Origin: Xenophilus sp. Marseille-Q4582
GTDB lineage: Bacteria; Pseudomonadota; Gammaproteobacteria; Burkholderiales; Burkholderiaceae_C
Length of the DNA stretch: 64,000 bases
Direction: 5' to 3'
Assembly (NCBI RefSeq): GCF_916700565.1
Contig: NZ_CAKAKO010000001.1
Coordinates: forward strand, 1,054,001 to 1,118,000
The number at the start of each line of letters is the position of its first letter. Within the stretch, counting starts at the first letter, position 1. A program made the position numbers and the translations under genes. Positions 8,552-19,077 of this stretch are shown piece after piece. Under the pieces are notes generated by a model. The model did not search any database and was not told the origin of the DNA. It saw nothing but the letters and a program-made list of their open reading frames with translations.

Positions 8552-8793
8552 GCACGGCGCGTGCCGCCGGCCCGTGCGCCCAACGCCAGCGGCCTTCGCT
8601 GGCGCTCCGGCTCCCCTGCGGTGCTCGGCCACCGGGCGCATCGCGTAACTCGCTGCGTTCACTTCGTTCACTGCGCTCGGACAGACGCGATGAGTCAGAT
8701 CACGAAGGGCACGCGACTTCGCGTGCCCACGCCCGGCGGCCTGCGCGCCTCGGCGCTGCCGATGGGCGCGCGGGCCGGCGGCACGCGCCGTGC
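8552..8793. repeat. Element bounded by 30-bp near-perfect inverted repeats
   Basis: Bases 8552-8581 and 8764-8793 are reverse complements with a single mismatch, enclosing about 180 bp. Inside are further perfect hairpins: 8584-8591 with 8597-8604, and 8707-8714 with 8721-8728. Another lies just outside near 8815-8832. The stretch fills the roughly 410-bp gap between two convergent genes, and I see no credible coding region in it. It could be a REP/MITE-like repeat or a compound bidirectional terminator. Confidence 0.6.
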
Positions 8794-8940
8794 TCCGCGG
8801 CTGTGCGGGTGTCGCTCGTGTCGCTCGGCCAGCGAGCGTGAGCGAAGCCCTCAGGGCCTCCGAGGAACTGGCTCTGCCAGGCCTTTGGGTGCACCTCGCT
8901 CCCGCAGGAGAGGGGGAACCGCGAAGCCGCGCGATGAGTG

Positions 8941-9963
8941 TCAGCCCATCCTCACCCGCAACAACGCCCGCACCAGCCCATGGTCCGTGCGCGTGCGGTC
9001 GCGGCCTTCGTGCAGGTGGTCGTTGAAATAGTCGACGCGGCGCACGTCGCCGATGGCGCGGCGCGAGCCGACGGCGAATTCCTCGCTCACGAAGATCTGG
9101 TCCAGCACTTCGGGGTGGCCCTGGTGGATGTGGGAGTAGGCCACGTCCTTCTTGAGCGCCGACTCGCCCTGCATCTCGTACGCGTTGAACAGCGCCACGT
9201 CGCGCGCGGCCTTGTCGTAGAAGGCGTCCGAGGTGGCGGCCACCAGCTGCGTGGTCACGCTGTGCGGGTGGTCGTTGAAATCGCCCATCACCACCAGCGG
9301 CACCCGGTTCTCGTGGAGCAGGTCGATCACGATGCAGCGCAGGGCCGCCGCCTCGGCGGCGCGCATGAGCAGTGAACGCAACGAGGCCCGTGCCGCGATC
9401 TTGGGGTCGTCCCGGTTCTCCAGCGGCTGGCCCGCGGCGTCGATCAGGAACTTGGGCCGCTTGGATTTGAGGTGCACCGTCAGCACGTTCACGGCCTGGC
9501 CGTGCTTCATGCGCAGCTGTGCGAGCAGGGGCGGGCGCTCGAAGCGCACGTGGCGGCCCAGCTCGGGCACGTCGACCGAGATGTCCTCGGGGAAGTCGAC
9601 AAAGGAGCGCAGCGCTTCGACCTTGAGCCGCGTGACGATGCCCACGCGCGGCGTGCCCTGGGCGCCCTGCGCGGGCGGCGTGCTTTCGGCGCCGGGCACG
9701 GCCACGCTGTCATAACGCAGGCCGCTGGCGGCGATCGCCTCCTTCAGGGCCGTGTCGTCCCACACCTCCTGCACCGCCAGCACGTCGGCGTTGAGCATGC
9801 GCACGCGCTCGCCGAGCCAGCCGACCTTGCGCTGGTACTCGCGCGCGTCGTAGGGCTCCTGGTTGGCGTAGAACAGGCGCTGCGGCCGCGCCAGGTTCAG
9901 CGCATTGCAGGTGGCGACGAAGAGGGTGGCGTAGTTGGGCGGGATCTCTTGCATGGCCCCCAT
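8941..9963 (-). CDS. Endonuclease/exonuclease/phosphatase (EEP) family hydrolase
   Basis: The protein (340 residues from this start) has the DNase I-like EEP fold: FVATCNALNL at the start, the metal-binding glutamate in LAVQEVWDD, the GDFNDHP motif (Asp and Asn of the active site) and a C-terminal SEEF...DYFNDHLHEG with DHG. Members cut phosphodiesters in nucleic acids, lipids or inositol phosphates, and the substrate cannot be chosen here. No signal peptide is seen, so it is probably cytoplasmic. ATG codons at 9972, 9963 and 9954 are all plausible starts. It lies next to rhlE in the same direction. Confidence 0.8.
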   Translation of the reverse strand: MGAMQEIPPNYATLFVATCNALNLARPQRLFYANQEPYDAREYQRKVGWLGERVRMLNADVLAVQEVWDDTALKEAIAASGLRYDSVAVPGAESTPPAQGAQGTPRVGIVTRLKVEALRSFVDFPEDISVDVPELGRHVRFERPPLLAQLRMKHGQAVNVLTVHLKSKRPKFLIDAAGQPLENRDDPKIAARASLRSLLMRAAEAAALRCIVIDLLHENRVPLVVMGDFNDHPHSVTTQLVAATSDAFYDKAARDVALFNAYEMQGESALKKDVAYSHIHQGHPEVLDQIFVSEEFAVGSRRAIGDVRRVDYFNDHLHEGRDRTRTDHGLVRALLRVRMG

Positions 9964-10080
9964 TGTGGCCATGCGCCCGGCCGCCCGCCGGACGGGCCAG
10001 CACAAAGGGCGCCTTGCGGCGCCCCGGTGGGTGGTGCAGCCGGGCCTGGCAAAGACCCGGTGCCGCATGGCTTCGGTGGC

Positions 10081-11835
10081 TCAGTAGCCGCCGCGACGGC
10101 CGCCGCCGTAGCCACCGCCGCTGCGGCGACCGCCGCCACTGCGGTTGCCGCCACCGCCGCCGTAGCCGCCCCCGCCGCTGCGGCGGCCGCGCCCGCCGAA
10201 GCTGTCGACACTGGTGCGCAGCGGGTCGGGCTGGCCGGCGCCGCCGAAGCCTTCCGTCTCGGCGCGGCGATGGGCCAGCGCGTCGGCATGCGAGGGGCTG
10301 GCCGTGTTGCCGAAGTGCTTGGGCTGGCGCTCGGGGCGCTCGCGGTCTTCGTACAGCGCATGCGGGCCGGCATGCTGCGGGTTGTTGTGATGCCGTTTGG
10401 GGCCGTTGCTGTTCTGGCGCGGCGGCTGGCCGCCCTGCGCGCTGCGCGGGCCCTTGTTGCCGCCCCCATTGGCGTTGCCGCGGCCCTGGCCCTGGCCACC
10501 CGAGGCGCCCTGCGGCTTCTTGCCGGCGCCGCCGCGCTCGCCCTGGGCGGCCTTGTTGTCGCGGATGCGCTGCATCATCTCCTGGCGCGCGGCCTTGGCC
10601 GCGGCGGCCATCACTTCGCGGCTCGGCGGGCGGCCGGCGCCGCCCCACAGGGTCTGGCGGCCCATGGCGATGGGCTCGGCGATCTCGCCTTCGTCGGGGC
10701 CGAAGCCCTCGATCACCTGCACCGGGATCTGCTGCTTGGTGAAGCGCTCGATCTCCTGCATGAAGCCTTCCTCGTCCAGGCAGACCAGGCTCACGGCCTG
10801 GCCCTCGCGGCCGGCGCGGCCCGTGCGGCCGATGCGGTGCACGTAGTCTTCGCTGACGTTCGGGATCTCGTAGTTCACCACGTGCGGCAGGTCGTCGATG
10901 TCGATGCCGCGCGCGGCGATGTCGGTGGCCACCAGGGCGCGGATCTCACCGCTCTTGAAGCCGGCCAGCGCCTGCGTGCGGGCGCTCTGGCTCTTGTTGC
11001 CGTGCAGCGCCATGGCCGTGATGCCGTTCTTTTCCAGGAACTCGGCCACGTGGTTGGCGCCGAACTTGGTGCGCGTGAACACCAGCACCTGGCTCCAGTT
11101 GTGCTCGTTGATGATGTGCGCGAGCAGCTGCTTCTTCTTGGCCCGGCCCACCGGGTGGATCACCTGCGTGATGCGCTGCACCGTGGTGTTGCGCGGCGTG
11201 ACCTGGATGTTCTGCGGGTTGCGCAGCAGGCCGTTGGCCAGCTCGCGGATCTCGTCGCTGAAGGTGGCCGAGAACAGCAGGCTCTGCTTGTCCTTGGGCA
11301 GCAGCGCCAGGATCTTCTTCACGTCGTGGATGAAGCCCATGTCCAGCATGCGGTCGGCTTCGTCCAGCACGAGGATCTCGACCGTGGACAGGTCCAGGTG
11401 GCCCTGCTGCTGCAGGTCCAGCAGGCGGCCCGGGGTGGCCACGAGGATGTCCACGCCGCGCTTGATGCGGTCGATCTGCGGGTTCATGCCCACGCCGCCG
11501 AAGATGACGGTGGACGTGAGCGGCAGGTACTTGCCGTAGCTGCGCACGGACTCTTCGACCTGCGCGGCCAGCTCGCGCGTGGGCGTCAGCACCAGGGCGG
11601 CGATGCCGTCCTTGCCGAACTTGTTGGTCTTGCCTTCGCCCTTGGACAGCTTGTGCAGCAGGGGCAGCGTGAAGGCGGCGGTCTTGCCGGTGCCGGTCTG
11701 GGCGCCGGCCAGGAGGTCATGGCCTTCCAGGACGGCGGGGATGGCCTGGGCCTGGATCGGGGTCGGGGTTTCGTAGCCCTGCTCGCGCACGGCCTTGAGG
11801 ATGGCCGGGGCCAGCTTCAGTTCGTCGAAGTTCAT
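10081..11835 (-). CDS. rhlE: DEAD-box ATP-dependent RNA helicase, RhlE type
   Basis: The 584-residue protein shows the full DEAD-box motif set: Q motif ([10 protein letters not shown]), [14 protein letters not shown], the DEAD box, SAT, and [11 protein letters not shown] long basic glycine-rich tail follows from about residue 430, ending in RSGGG/YGGG repeats. It unwinds RNA, typically in ribosome assembly or RNA decay, and the low-complexity tail probably binds RNA. I use the ATG that gives MNFDELK; a TTG three codons earlier is less likely. It is divergent from ettA across a 369-bp gap. Confidence 0.93.
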   Translation of the reverse strand: MNFDELKLAPAILKAVREQGYETPTPIQAQAIPAVLEGHDLLAGAQTGTGKTAAFTLPLLHKLSKGEGKTNKFGKDGIAALVLTPTRELAAQVEESVRSYGKYLPLTSTVIFGGVGMNPQIDRIKRGVDILVATPGRLLDLQQQGHLDLSTVEILVLDEADRMLDMGFIHDVKKILALLPKDKQSLLFSATFSDEIRELANGLLRNPQNIQVTPRNTTVQRITQVIHPVGRAKKKQLLAHIINEHNWSQVLVFTRTKFGANHVAEFLEKNGITAMALHGNKSQSARTQALAGFKSGEIRALVATDIAARGIDIDDLPHVVNYEIPNVSEDYVHRIGRTGRAGREGQAVSLVCLDEEGFMQEIERFTKQQIPVQVIEGFGPDEGEIAEPIAMGRQTLWGGAGRPPSREVMAAAAKAARQEMMQRIRDNKAAQGERGGAGKKPQGASGGQGQGRGNANGGGNKGPRSAQGGQPPRQNSNGPKRHHNNPQHAGPHALYEDRERPERQPKHFGNTASPSHADALAHRRAETEGFGGAGQPDPLRTSVDSFGGRGRRSGGGGYGGGGGNRSGGGRRSGGGYGGGRRGGY

Positions 11836-12111
11836 TGATTCCAAAGAGCGCCATGCACGGCGCGGTGTTCTTCTTGGGTGTCTGCCCGCCGTGGGATGCC
11901 CGTGCTTGTGGTTCGGGACGTCAGGGCCAGTCGAGGGCAGATCGGTTGGAGGCGGGAGCCTGGAAGCTCAGAAGTTCCGTCGTCCCCGGCAGAAAGCCGT
12001 GTTGCGGGTGACCGGGCCCGGCAACAACGCGATTGTCGCACGAGTTGGCCCCAAGCTCGCGCCGGCCGCGCGGCTTTGCGCACGGCGGGCGGGGCCATCG
12101 GGCACAAGCGG

Positions 12112-12118
12112 GGATAAT
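12112..12118 (+). promoter_or_regulatory. Possible -10 box for ettA
   Basis: GGATAAT lies 87 bases before the ettA start in the otherwise GC-rich 369-bp gap between rhlE and ettA. No good -35 box is visible at the usual spacing. The rest of the gap shows no convincing gene or RNA structure; it would contain the untranslated leaders of both divergent genes. Confidence 0.3.
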
Positions 12119-12204
12119 CCATGCTTTTGCGCGCGGCCCGCCCGCGGCCCGGCATCCTTGCGGGTGCCTGCGCGCCCTCCCGCTTCGAGAACCTCCAGAA
12201 CGCC

Positions 12205-13866
<1,662 letters not shown>

Positions 13867-13993
13867 GCCGCGATGCGACCGGTCCCTGCGGGGCCGGCCT
13901 GCCGCCCTCCAGGAGCCCGCCGGTGCCGCCGTCGGGCTCCTTGTGTTTGACGAAGCCGCAGCGCCCGCCGTGAGCGGGCGCAGGAGACCGACG

Positions 13994-14479
13994 ATGCGTC
14001 GATTGGCCCGCCCCGAAGACATCACGAAAGTCCACGCGATCCACAGCCACCCGCAGGTCTCGCCCTTCCTGACCTACGAGCCCATGTCGCTGCAGGACTT
14101 CGGGCCGGTCTACGACGAACTGCTGGCCAGCGGCGCCTTCTATGTCTGGACGGTGGGCGGCCAGGTGGCGGGCTTTTACCGCATCACGCGTTACCCGGGC
14201 CGCGCGAACCATGTGGCGCTGCTGCGCACGCTGGCGGTCGATCCCGAGGCGCAAGGCCACGGCGTGGCCCGTGCCATGGTGCAGGACGCCCTGCTGCACC
14301 TGCGCGCCGATGGCATCCGCCGTGTCGAGCTCTATGCCGAAGCCGACAACGCGCGCGCCCTGCGCTTCTACGAGAAGATGGGCTTCGTGCGAGAGGGGCT
14401 GCTGCGCGGCTTCTACCGCCGCGCGCACGAAGACCACGACGTCGATGAAGTCGTGATGGGCCTGCTGCTGGAAAGCTGA
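13994..14479 (+). CDS. GNAT-family N-acetyltransferase
   Basis: The 161-residue protein has the GNAT fold: the acetyl-CoA loop is read as LAVDPEAQGHGVARAMVQ (about residues 78-95), followed by VELYAEADNARALRFYEKMGF, which is the usual strand and C-terminal helix. It transfers an acetyl group from acetyl-CoA to an unknown amine. AGGAGACC lies shortly before the ATG. It follows ettA by 127 nt in the same direction and converges on the LysR gene. The substrate cannot be predicted. Confidence 0.85.
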   Translation: MRRLARPEDITKVHAIHSHPQVSPFLTYEPMSLQDFGPVYDELLASGAFYVWTVGGQVAGFYRITRYPGRANHVALLRTLAVDPEAQGHGVARAMVQDALLHLRADGIRRVELYAEADNARALRFYEKMGFVREGLLRGFYRRAHEDHDVDEVVMGLLLES

Positions 14480-14535
14480 ACCGCGCGCAGCGCGCCCGCA
14501 GGACGCCGCCCGCGCGGGCGGCATGCCGCGCGCAT

Positions 14536-15441
14536 TCAGCGCGGCCCGCGGAACAGCTCCAGGATCAGCGCCCGCGCCCAGCGCAGCAGCGGGTCGTTCT
14601 CGTAGCGCGGGCTCCAGTGCAGCGACACGGTGAAGCGCTGCGCGGGCAGCGCCGCATCGACGACGCGGTAGCCGCCCCGGCTGGCGAAGCCGCTCGCGAT
14701 CTCCAGCGGCATCAGCACGCCCAGGTCGGTCTGGCGCACGATCGACGGCACGGCCAGGAAGTGCGCGGCCGTGAGCCGCACGCGCGACTCCAGCCGCAGC
14801 ATGCGCAGGATGCGCAGCGTCTGCGCGTGCGAACGCACGGCCACGTATTCCAGCTGCGCCAGTTCCTCGAGCCGCAGGGCGCGGCGCCGCCGCCGCGCGA
14901 GCAGCGGATGCCCTTCGCGCAGCAGCACCCCATAGCGGTCGTCCAGCACCTCGGCATGCTGCGTGCCCTGCACCGAAGGCAGGAAGCCCAGCGCGAAGTC
15001 GAGCGCCCCGCTGTCCAGTGCCAGCGCGATCTGCTCGTGCGGCCAGGGCATGGTCTCGGCGCGCACGCCGGGCGCGCGCGCATGCAGCGCGGCCATGAGC
15101 TGCGGCAGGAAGCGCGCCTCGCCAATGTCGCTCAGGTGCAGGCGCAGGGTGGCCTGGGCGGTGGCGGCCTCGAAGCTGTCGTCGACATGCAGCACGGCCT
15201 GCACCGTGGCCAGCGCCGACTGCACGCCCTGCGCCATGCGCTGCGCGCGCGGCGTGGGCGCGACGCCGCCGCCCGCGCGCACGAAGAGCGGGTCCTTGAG
15301 CAGCAGGCGCAGCCGCGTCAGCGCCTGGCTGGTGGCCGGCTGCGCCATGCCCAGCAGGGCCGCGGCGCGGCTCACGCTGCCGGCGCGGTAGATGGCGTCG
15401 AACACGCGCAGCAGGTTCAGGTCGAGGTCGTTGACGTGCAT
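14536..15441 (-). CDS. LysR-family transcriptional regulator of the benzoylformate decarboxylase locus
   Basis: The 301-residue protein has the LysR helix-turn-helix at its start (DLNLLRVFDAIYRAGSVSRAA, then QPATSQALTRLR) and a two-lobed effector domain. It is divergently transcribed from the thiamine-diphosphate decarboxylase gene across 238 bp, the usual layout for a LysR activator and its target. The start at MHVNDLDLNLL fits the family. The inducer is probably an aromatic 2-oxo acid or its precursor, but that is inferred from the neighbour. Confidence 0.9.
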   Translation of the reverse strand: MHVNDLDLNLLRVFDAIYRAGSVSRAAALLGMAQPATSQALTRLRLLLKDPLFVRAGGGVAPTPRAQRMAQGVQSALATVQAVLHVDDSFEAATAQATLRLHLSDIGEARFLPQLMAALHARAPGVRAETMPWPHEQIALALDSGALDFALGFLPSVQGTQHAEVLDDRYGVLLREGHPLLARRRRRALRLEELAQLEYVAVRSHAQTLRILRMLRLESRVRLTAAHFLAVPSIVRQTDLGVLMPLEIASGFASRGGYRVVDAALPAQRFTVSLHWSPRYENDPLLRWARALILELFRGPR

Positions 15442-15501
15442 GGATCGAAGGGGCGGCTGGCTGCCCGAGAGGCGGCCGCGGGAAGGGCGGGGCGGCCGCA
15501 G

Positions 15502-15525
15502 TATGCCTGTCATGCATGAAGCATA
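15502..15525. promoter_or_regulatory. Dyad in the LysR/decarboxylase divergent promoter
   Basis: TATGC and GCATA form a dyad 14 bases apart, with a perfect TCATGCATGA palindrome in the middle. It lies 61 bp upstream of the LysR start and about 155 bp upstream of the decarboxylase start. LysR regulators bind interrupted dyads of this kind in divergent promoters, so this is a reasonable recognition site. The assignment is inferred. Confidence 0.4.
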
Positions 15526-15679
15526 GTGCCGCAGATGGCTTGTCCCGCGGCACCGCGCGGCCGAGACTGCGGGCATTGCTCCAGTGCGGCGCCCTCGTGC
15601 CGCCCGGCCCGAACCGCCCGCCGCGGCCGGGCCCCGAGCGTCGATCACCGAGTTCCCGAGTCCCCGAGTCCGCCGTTTC

Positions 15680-17296
15680 ATGCCTTCACCCCTCCCACCC
15701 TCCGCGTCCGCCCCTTCCTCGACCGTGCGCACCGCCGTGCTCGCGCTGCTGCGCGAGCTGGGCATGACCACCATCTTCGGCAACCCGGGCTCTACCGAGC
15801 TGCCCATGTTCCGCGACTTCCCCGAGGACTTCCGCTACGTGCTGGGCCTGCAGGAAGCGGGCGTGGTCGGCATGGCCGACGGCTATGCGCAGGCCACGCG
15901 GCGCCCGGCCATCGTCAACCTGCATTCGGCGGCCGGCGTGGGCAACGCGATGGGCAACATCTTCACGGCCTTCCTCAACCGCACGCCGCTGGTCATCACG
16001 GCCGGGCAGCAGGCGCGCTCGATCCTGCCCTTCGACCCCTTCCTGTTCTCGGCCCAGGCCACCGAGCTGGCCAAACCCTACGTCAAGTGGAGCATCGAGC
16101 CCGCGCGTGCGCAGGACGTGCCGCAGGCCCTGGCGCGCGCCTGCTACGTGGCCATGCAGCCGCCCTGCGGCCCGGTGCTGGTGTCCATTCCGGCCGACGA
16201 CTGGGAACAGCCGGCCGAGCTCGTGCCCGCGCGCCGCATCGGCACCGGGCTGCGGCCCGATCCGGCCGTGCTGGCGCAGATCGGCGATGCGCTCGACGCG
16301 AGCCAGCGCCCCGCCATCGTGGTGGGCGCGGGCGTGGACCGCGACGGCGCCTGGGACGACGTGCGCGCGCTGGCCGAGCGCCACCAGGCGCGCGTGTGGG
16401 TCGCGCCCATGTCGGCGCGCGGCGGTTTCGCCGAAGACCATCCACTCTTCGCCGGCTTCCTGCCGGCGATCCGCGAGCGCATCGTCGAACGCCTGGCCGG
16501 GCATGACCTGGTGCTGGTGCTGGGCGCGCCGGCCTTCTCGTACCACGTCGAAGGGCAGGGGCCGCACCTGCCTGCAGGCGCGCAGCTGTGCCAGCTGATC
16601 GACGACCCGCACACGGTGGCCTGGACGCCCGTGGGCATCGCGGCCCAGTGCAGCATCGGGCTGGGCGTGCGCGACCTGCTGGCGCGCCCCGCGCCCGCCA
16701 CGCCGCGCACGCCCCCGGCCCCGCGTCCGCAACTGCCGCGCGCCGAGCCGCCGCCGCCCGGCGAGCGCATGTCGGTCGCCTTCGCGCTGCAGACGCTCAA
16801 TGACGTGCGCGACCCCGGCTGCATCGTGGTCGAGGAAGCGCCGGGCTCGCGCCCCGTGATGCAGGAACGCCTGCATTTCACACGCAGCCACACCTTCTTC
16901 ACCATGGCCAGCGGCGGGCTGGGCTGGGGCATGCCCGCCACGGTCGGCGTGGCGCTCGGCAGCCCGGGGCAGCGCGTGATCGGACTGATCGGCGACGGCT
17001 CCAGCATGTACTCGATCCAGGCGCTGTGGAGCGCCGCGCAACTGAAGCTGCCCATCACCTTCCTGATCCTCAACAACCGGCGCTATGCCGCGCTGCAGGA
17101 CTTCGCGCCCGTCTTCGGCTACGCCCCCGGCGAAACGCCGCAGGGGACGGCGCTGCCCGACCTGGACTTCGTCGCGCTGGCGCGCGGCCAGGGCCTGGAA
17201 GCGCTGCGCGTGAGCGACGCGAACGCATTGGCGGGCGTGCTGCGCCAGTCGCTGCAGGGCACGGGGCCGGTGCTGGTGGAAATCGAGGTGGACTGA
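15680..17296 (+). CDS. mdlC: Benzoylformate decarboxylase (thiamine-diphosphate enzyme)
   Basis: The 538-residue enzyme follows the benzoylformate decarboxylase pattern along its length: GNPGSTELPMFRDFPEDFRY with Ser38, the cofactor glutamate in GLQEAGVVG (Glu59), NLHSAAGVGNAMG with the active histidine, VKWSIEPA, and the ThDP motif GDGSSMYSIQALW with the following NN. It converts benzoylformate or a related 2-oxo acid to the aldehyde and CO2, as in the mandelate pathway. No mandelate dehydrogenase is in the window. The natural substrate may be another aryl-glyoxylate. Confidence 0.85.
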   Translation: MPSPLPPSASAPSSTVRTAVLALLRELGMTTIFGNPGSTELPMFRDFPEDFRYVLGLQEAGVVGMADGYAQATRRPAIVNLHSAAGVGNAMGNIFTAFLNRTPLVITAGQQARSILPFDPFLFSAQATELAKPYVKWSIEPARAQDVPQALARACYVAMQPPCGPVLVSIPADDWEQPAELVPARRIGTGLRPDPAVLAQIGDALDASQRPAIVVGAGVDRDGAWDDVRALAERHQARVWVAPMSARGGFAEDHPLFAGFLPAIRERIVERLAGHDLVLVLGAPAFSYHVEGQGPHLPAGAQLCQLIDDPHTVAWTPVGIAAQCSIGLGVRDLLARPAPATPRTPPAPRPQLPRAEPPPPGERMSVAFALQTLNDVRDPGCIVVEEAPGSRPVMQERLHFTRSHTFFTMASGGLGWGMPATVGVALGSPGQRVIGLIGDGSSMYSIQALWSAAQLKLPITFLILNNRRYAALQDFAPVFGYAPGETPQGTALPDLDFVALARGQGLEALRVSDANALAGVLRQSLQGTGPVLVEIEVD

Positions 17297-17385
17297 GCTT
17301 CCCGCCCCGCCCCCGAGCCTGAGCGAACCAAGTGCGTGCCAGAACGGATTCGCACGCGCCTTCACCACGAGAGCGGAGACAGACC

Positions 17386-18402
17386 ATGCCGAAGACCCTT
17401 TCCTCGACCCCCGCGCGCTTCCTGCCCCGCCGCCGCGCCGGCCTGCTGCTGGGCGCCGCCCTGGCCCTCGCGCTGCCGGGCGCCGGCGCCTGGGCGCAGG
17501 CCGCGGCCTGGCCCAGCAAGCCCGTGAAGATCGTCGTCAACTTCCCGGCCGGCGGCGCGGCCGACCAGATCGCGCGGGCGATCGGCACGCCGCTGCAAGA
17601 GGCGCTGGGCCAGCCCGTGGTGATCGAGAACCGGGGCGGCGCGGGCGGCAACATCGGCGGCGATGTGGTCGCCAAGTCGGCGCCCGACGGCTACACCTTG
17701 CTCATGAGCTCGGGCGGCATGGTGTCGGTCAACCCCTTCATCTACGACAGGATGCCCTTCGACCCGGCCAAGGACCTGGTGCCCGTGGCCGCCACCGCGC
17801 GCGTGCTGGTGTTCCTGGTCACGCGGCCCGACTTCCCGGCCCAGGACGCGAAAAGCTTCCTGGCCTATGTGAAGGCGAACCCGGGCAAGCTGAGCTTCGG
17901 CTCGCCGGGCAACGGCAGTTCGCCACACCTGGCGACCGAGATGCTGAAGTCGCAGGCCGGGCTGGTCGCCACGCATGCGCCGTACCGCGGCGCGGCGCCC
18001 GCGCTCACCGACCTGCTGGGCGGCCAGCTTGACTTCCTGTTCGACCCTGGCGTGGCCGTGCCGCACATCCAGGCCGGCAAGCTCAAGCTGCTGGCCGTGG
18101 GCAGCCCCACGCGCTCGCCGCTGTTCCCCGACGTGCCCACGCTGGCCGAAGCGGGCCTGCCGGGCTTCGACGCCGACACCGTGTTCGGCCTCTATGCGCC
18201 GGCCGGCACGCCGCCCGAGGTCGTGGCGCGCCTGAACCGCGAAGTGAACAAAATCCTCGCGCAGCCCGGCCCGCACGAGCGCGTCCTGGCGCTGGGCGGC
18301 GAGGCCGCACCGATGACGCCCGAGCAGTTCCACCAGCGCGCGATGAGCGATGCGGAGCGCTTCGGCAAGATCATCCGCGAGCAGAAGATCCGCGGCGACT
18401 GA
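17386..18402 (+). CDS. Bug/TctC-family periplasmic solute-binding protein
   Basis: The 338-residue protein has a signal peptide (RRRAGLLLGAALALALPGAGAWAQA) and the tripartite-tricarboxylate receptor (Bug) pattern: WPSKPVKIVVNFPAGGAAD, VVIENRGGAGGNIG, DGYTLL, PYRGAAPALTDLLGGQ. Such proteins bind carboxylated or aromatic acids, and in Burkholderiales most are orphans without a linked permease, as here. It lies 89 nt after the decarboxylase gene in the same direction, so it may capture that enzyme's substrate or act as an accessory sensor. GGAGAC precedes the ATG. Confidence 0.9.
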   Translation: MPKTLSSTPARFLPRRRAGLLLGAALALALPGAGAWAQAAAWPSKPVKIVVNFPAGGAADQIARAIGTPLQEALGQPVVIENRGGAGGNIGGDVVAKSAPDGYTLLMSSGGMVSVNPFIYDRMPFDPAKDLVPVAATARVLVFLVTRPDFPAQDAKSFLAYVKANPGKLSFGSPGNGSSPHLATEMLKSQAGLVATHAPYRGAAPALTDLLGGQLDFLFDPGVAVPHIQAGKLKLLAVGSPTRSPLFPDVPTLAEAGLPGFDADTVFGLYAPAGTPPEVVARLNREVNKILAQPGPHERVLALGGEAAPMTPEQFHQRAMSDAERFGKIIREQKIRGD

Positions 18403-18444
18403 CGGCTTCGCCGCCACGGGCCGCCAGGGGCCGGGCCCGGACCT

Positions 18445-19077
18445 TCAGCGCACCAGATCGGCCGGCAGCCAGCCGCGCAGGCTGTTGACGAACGCGAAGG
18501 CCTGCACGCGGGGCAGCTCCTCGACGCGCACCACGGCCTCGGCCAGCTCGCCGCTGCGCAGGCGCAGCGCGCGGCCGATGCCATTCAGCAGACCGCAGCG
18601 CAGCGGCGGCGTCACCCACCGGCCGTCCTGCCGTTGCAGCGCGATGTTGCCGCGCGTGCATTCGGTGATCTCGCCCTCGGCGTTCCACAGCAGCGTGTCG
18701 AACACGCCCTCGGCCGTGGGCGCGAAGGCCTCGTAGTGCGCGCGCCGCGTGGTCTTGTGGCGCGAGAACTCGCTGCGGGCCTCGTCGAAGGCGCGATCGG
18801 CCAGTTGCAGGCACACGCGCGCGGGCGGCGGCTCCATTGCAAAGGCCTGCGCGCGCGGCATGCCGCCTTCGTCCAGCAGCAGGCGCACGCGCCACAGGCC
18901 GGTGGGGTGCTCGGCCGTCAGCGCCTGCAGCACCTGCCGCACACGCTCGGGCTGCCAGGGCCGGCCGAAGTGGGCCGCCGCTGCGGCCATGCGGGCCAGG
19001 TGGTCGTCGACATGGCGCAGCGTGCCGCCGTCCAGTGCCAGGGTTTCCAGCAGGTCGAAGCTCGGTTCAGTGCTCAT
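18445..19077 (-). CDS. pabC: Aminotransferase class IV, probable 4-amino-4-deoxychorismate lyase
   Basis: The 210-residue protein belongs to the PLP class IV fold shared by PabC and branched-chain aminotransferases. The likely PLP lysine lies in RHKTTRRAHYE, followed by ITECTRGNIAL and the GLLNGIGRAL phosphate loop. It would release 4-aminobenzoate and pyruvate from aminodeoxychorismate for folate synthesis. Its start lies inside the 3' end of pabB (11-nt overlap), so the two are coupled. It is shorter than typical PabC (about 270), resembling the lyase domain of PabB-PabC fusions. Confidence 0.8.
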   Translation of the reverse strand: MSTEPSFDLLETLALDGGTLRHVDDHLARMAAAAAHFGRPWQPERVRQVLQALTAEHPTGLWRVRLLLDEGGMPRAQAFAMEPPPARVCLQLADRAFDEARSEFSRHKTTRRAHYEAFAPTAEGVFDTLLWNAEGEITECTRGNIALQRQDGRWVTPPLRCGLLNGIGRALRLRSGELAEAVVRVEELPRVQAFAFVNSLRGWLPADLVR

